Shown in pieces: positions 62,620 through 64,000 of a stretch of DNA of 64,000 bases. Under the pieces are notes generated by a model. It had not been told where the DNA came from, did no database searches, and saw only the letters and a list, made by a program, of their open reading frames with translations. The DNA comes from an uncultured Lachnospiraceae bacterium (GTDB lineage Bacteria; Bacillota; Clostridia; Lachnospirales; Lachnospiraceae), in assembly GCA_947631625.1 (NCBI GenBank), contig CANRMA010000002.1, positions 124,001-188,000 of the forward strand, read 5' to 3'. A program made the position numbers and the translations under genes. Numbering within the stretch: the stretch's first letter is position 1; every line of letters starts with the position of its first letter.

Positions 62620-63498
62620 ATGATAAAGAGCATGACCGGTTTCGGCAGGTGTGAAGTTGCCGAGGGAGAGCGTAAAATTACAGTAGAGATGAAGTCTGTC
62701 AACCACAGGTATATGGATGTCAACATTAAGATGCCGAAGAAGCTGAATTTTTTTGAGGCAGCCATAAGGAATGAACTTAAGAATTATATCAATAGAGGTA
62801 AAGTGGATATTTTCATAACTTATGAAGATTATACCGAGTCCAATGTCTGTGTCAAGTACAATAAGGAGCTTGCGGGAGAGTACGTTAAGTATCTGGAGCA
62901 GATGGCGAAAGATTTTTCCCTGGATAATGACGTAAGGGTATCCGCTCTGTCAAGATATCCGGAAGTCTTAAGCATGGAAGAACAGACCGTGGACGAAGAA
63001 GAACTGTGGGCGCTGTTAAATAAAGCGATAAAAGGCGCGGCAGAGGCCTTTGTTGAGACAAGGATCAAAGAGGGCGAGAATTTAAAGAACGACCTTATAG
63101 ACAAACTCGACGTTATGTTGGAGCATGTGGACTATATAACGGAGCGTTCGCCTGAGATAATTGATGAATACAGGAGAAAATTAAAGGATAAGGTTAAGGA
63201 ACTGCTTGAAGATGCACAGATAGACGAGAGCAGGCTTGTAATGGAAGTCACCATCTTTGCGGATAAGGTATGCGTGGACGAGGAACTGGTGCGCTTAAGA
63301 AGCCATATAGAAACTACAAGGGAAAATCTCATACAGGGCGGAAATATAGGACGGAAGTTGGATTTTATCGCTCAGGAAATGAACAGGGAAGCCAATACGA
63401 TACTTTCCAAGACCACGGATCTGGAGACGTCCAATCATGCGATAGAGTTAAAGACTGAGATAGAAAAGGTGCGCGAGCAGATACAGAACATAGAATAG
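62620..63498 (+). CDS. YicC family endoribonuclease-like protein
   Basis: 292 residues from ATG 62620, with GGAAG 6 bases upstream; earlier ATGs at 62566 and 62614 are poorer. The family start MIKSMTGFGRCEV and the C-terminal block HIETTRENLIQGGNIGRKLDFIAQEMNREANTILSKTTDLETSNHAIELKTEIEKVREQIQNIE are nearly invariant. YicC (YloC) proteins are linked to RNA decay of small RNAs. It is followed 45 bases later by remA. Confidence 0.95.
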   Translation: MIKSMTGFGRCEVAEGERKITVEMKSVNHRYMDVNIKMPKKLNFFEAAIRNELKNYINRGKVDIFITYEDYTESNVCVKYNKELAGEYVKYLEQMAKDFSLDNDVRVSALSRYPEVLSMEEQTVDEEELWALLNKAIKGAAEAFVETRIKEGENLKNDLIDKLDVMLEHVDYITERSPEIIDEYRRKLKDKVKELLEDAQIDESRLVMEVTIFADKVCVDEELVRLRSHIETTRENLIQGGNIGRKLDFIAQEMNREANTILSKTTDLETSNHAIELKTEIEKVREQIQNIE

Positions 63499-63543
63499 TA
63501 TAACATGTGTTATTTAATGCGGACGTACTGCGGAGACGATATT

Positions 63544-63828
63544 TTGGGAAAACTGATCAATATAGGATTTGGAAATGTTGTAAATACAGGTAAGATCATA
63601 GCGGTTGTAAGTCCTGATTCGGCGCCGATAAAGCGTTTGGTGCAGAAGGCAAAAGAAGGCGGATTTGCGATTGACGCCACTCAGGGCAGAAAGACCAAAG
63701 CCGTGCTTGTAATGGAAGATAACAGAATAGTGCTGTCTGCGCTGCTTCCGGAGACTATTGCGGGAAGGGCAAGAGAGGACGGTATGGATATAAAGAAACA
63801 GTCAGAGGATGGAGATACGGATGAATGA
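63544..63828 (+). CDS. remA: RemA extracellular matrix regulator (DUF370)
   Basis: 94 residues from TTG 63544, which has GGAGA 7 bases upstream and gives the standard start GKLINIGFGNVVNTGKIIAVVSPDSAPIKRLVQKAKEGG; an ATG at 63505 would add 13 atypical residues. Also IDATQGRKTKAVLVMEDNRIVLSALLPETIAGR. RemA is a DNA-binding regulator of matrix and osmoprotection genes in Bacillus. In Firmicutes it lies between yicC (yloC) and gmk, as here. Confidence 0.9.
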   Translation: MGKLINIGFGNVVNTGKIIAVVSPDSAPIKRLVQKAKEGGFAIDATQGRKTKAVLVMEDNRIVLSALLPETIAGRAREDGMDIKKQSEDGDTDE

Positions 63829-64000
63829 CAAGGGGATTTTGATCGTAGTTTCCGGATTTTCGGGGGCCGGCAAAGGGACCATAATGAACAGGCTCATACA
63901 CGAGTATGACGATTATGCGCTTTCCGTATCGGCGACTACCAGAGCGCCGAGAACCGGGGAAGAGGACGGAAGGGAATATTTTTTCCTGAAAAAAGAAGAA
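63821..64000 (+). CDS. gmk: Guanylate kinase, N-terminal part (runs off the window)
   Basis: 60 residues are visible from ATG 63821, overlapping remA by 8 bases. GFSGAGKGT (about residues 12-20) is the phosphate-binding loop and LSVSATTRAPRTGEEDGREYFF the GMP-binding segment. It phosphorylates GMP to GDP. The 3' end lies outside the window. Confidence 0.95.
   Translation, partial: MNDKGILIVVSGFSGAGKGTIMNRLIHEYDDYALSVSATTRAPRTGEEDGREYFFLKKEE

Overview
The window looks like a chromosome segment from a spore-forming, low-to-moderate GC Clostridia, most likely Lachnospiraceae. The basis is a complete spoIIIAA-AH operon, the order nusB-xseA-xseB-ispA-dxs-tlyA-nadK-recN-spoIVB-spo0A-like, a tryptophan T-box leader, CotF-type coat genes, RqcH and RemA. 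Assignment to family is inference; no rRNA or tRNA gene is present.

Positions 1-11.7 kb are an AT-rich accessory region. It opens with the tail of a surface-polysaccharide cluster: the 3' end of an asparagine-synthase-like gene, a DUF362 protein, a nucleotidyltransferase and a two-domain glycosyltransferase. Decayed DNA follows: a ribulose-phosphate-3-epimerase pseudogene and an ISLre2 transposase remnant. Next come a UPF0126/TRIC-like channel gene on the minus strand, a 780-residue protein that appears to join an N-terminal HTH, a methyltransferase-like core and a YbaK/ProX-like tRNA-editing domain, a full IS4-family element, a 5'-truncated RloB-like gene and a small DUF3892-like gene.

Positions 11.7-35.6 kb carry metabolic and transport genes: a LacX-like epimerase, an ABC pair, a 250-bp inverted-repeat element with 13-bp flanking repeats, two tandem G3E (CobW/YcgQ-type) GTPases of which one has about 95 His/Asp residues, a NatA/NatB-like ABC pair whose permease is fused to a CAAX protease, YlmH, a CmpB-like membrane protein, a PHP phosphoesterase, a 2121-residue secreted GH16 enzyme, a T-box (Trp specifier) controlling a trpXYZ-type ABC importer, Enzyme I of the PTS, and RarA.

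Positions 35.7-64 kb are mostly core genome. The spoIIIA operon encodes the feeding-tube channel between mother cell and forespore. Phosphopentomutase, RF3, a transglutaminase-like exoprotein, Asp23, NusB, exonuclease VII, isoprenoid genes (IspA, Dxs), TlyA, NAD kinase and RecN follow. SpoIVB, the protease that activates sigma-K, sits next to a Spo0A-type gene that has the DNA-binding domain but no receiver domain. GlgA, a flippase and two coat genes follow, then RqcH (minus strand), YicC, RemA and the 5' end of guanylate kinase, which runs off the window.

The observations I rate highest are the HTH/methyltransferase/editing fusion (6021-8363) and the receiver-less Spo0A (56131-56649). After them come the paired GTPases, the permease-protease fusion, and the structured repeats (IS termini with compensating hairpins, the inverted-repeat element, and tandem palindromes inside spoIIIA). 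No CRISPR array, prophage or replication origin was seen.
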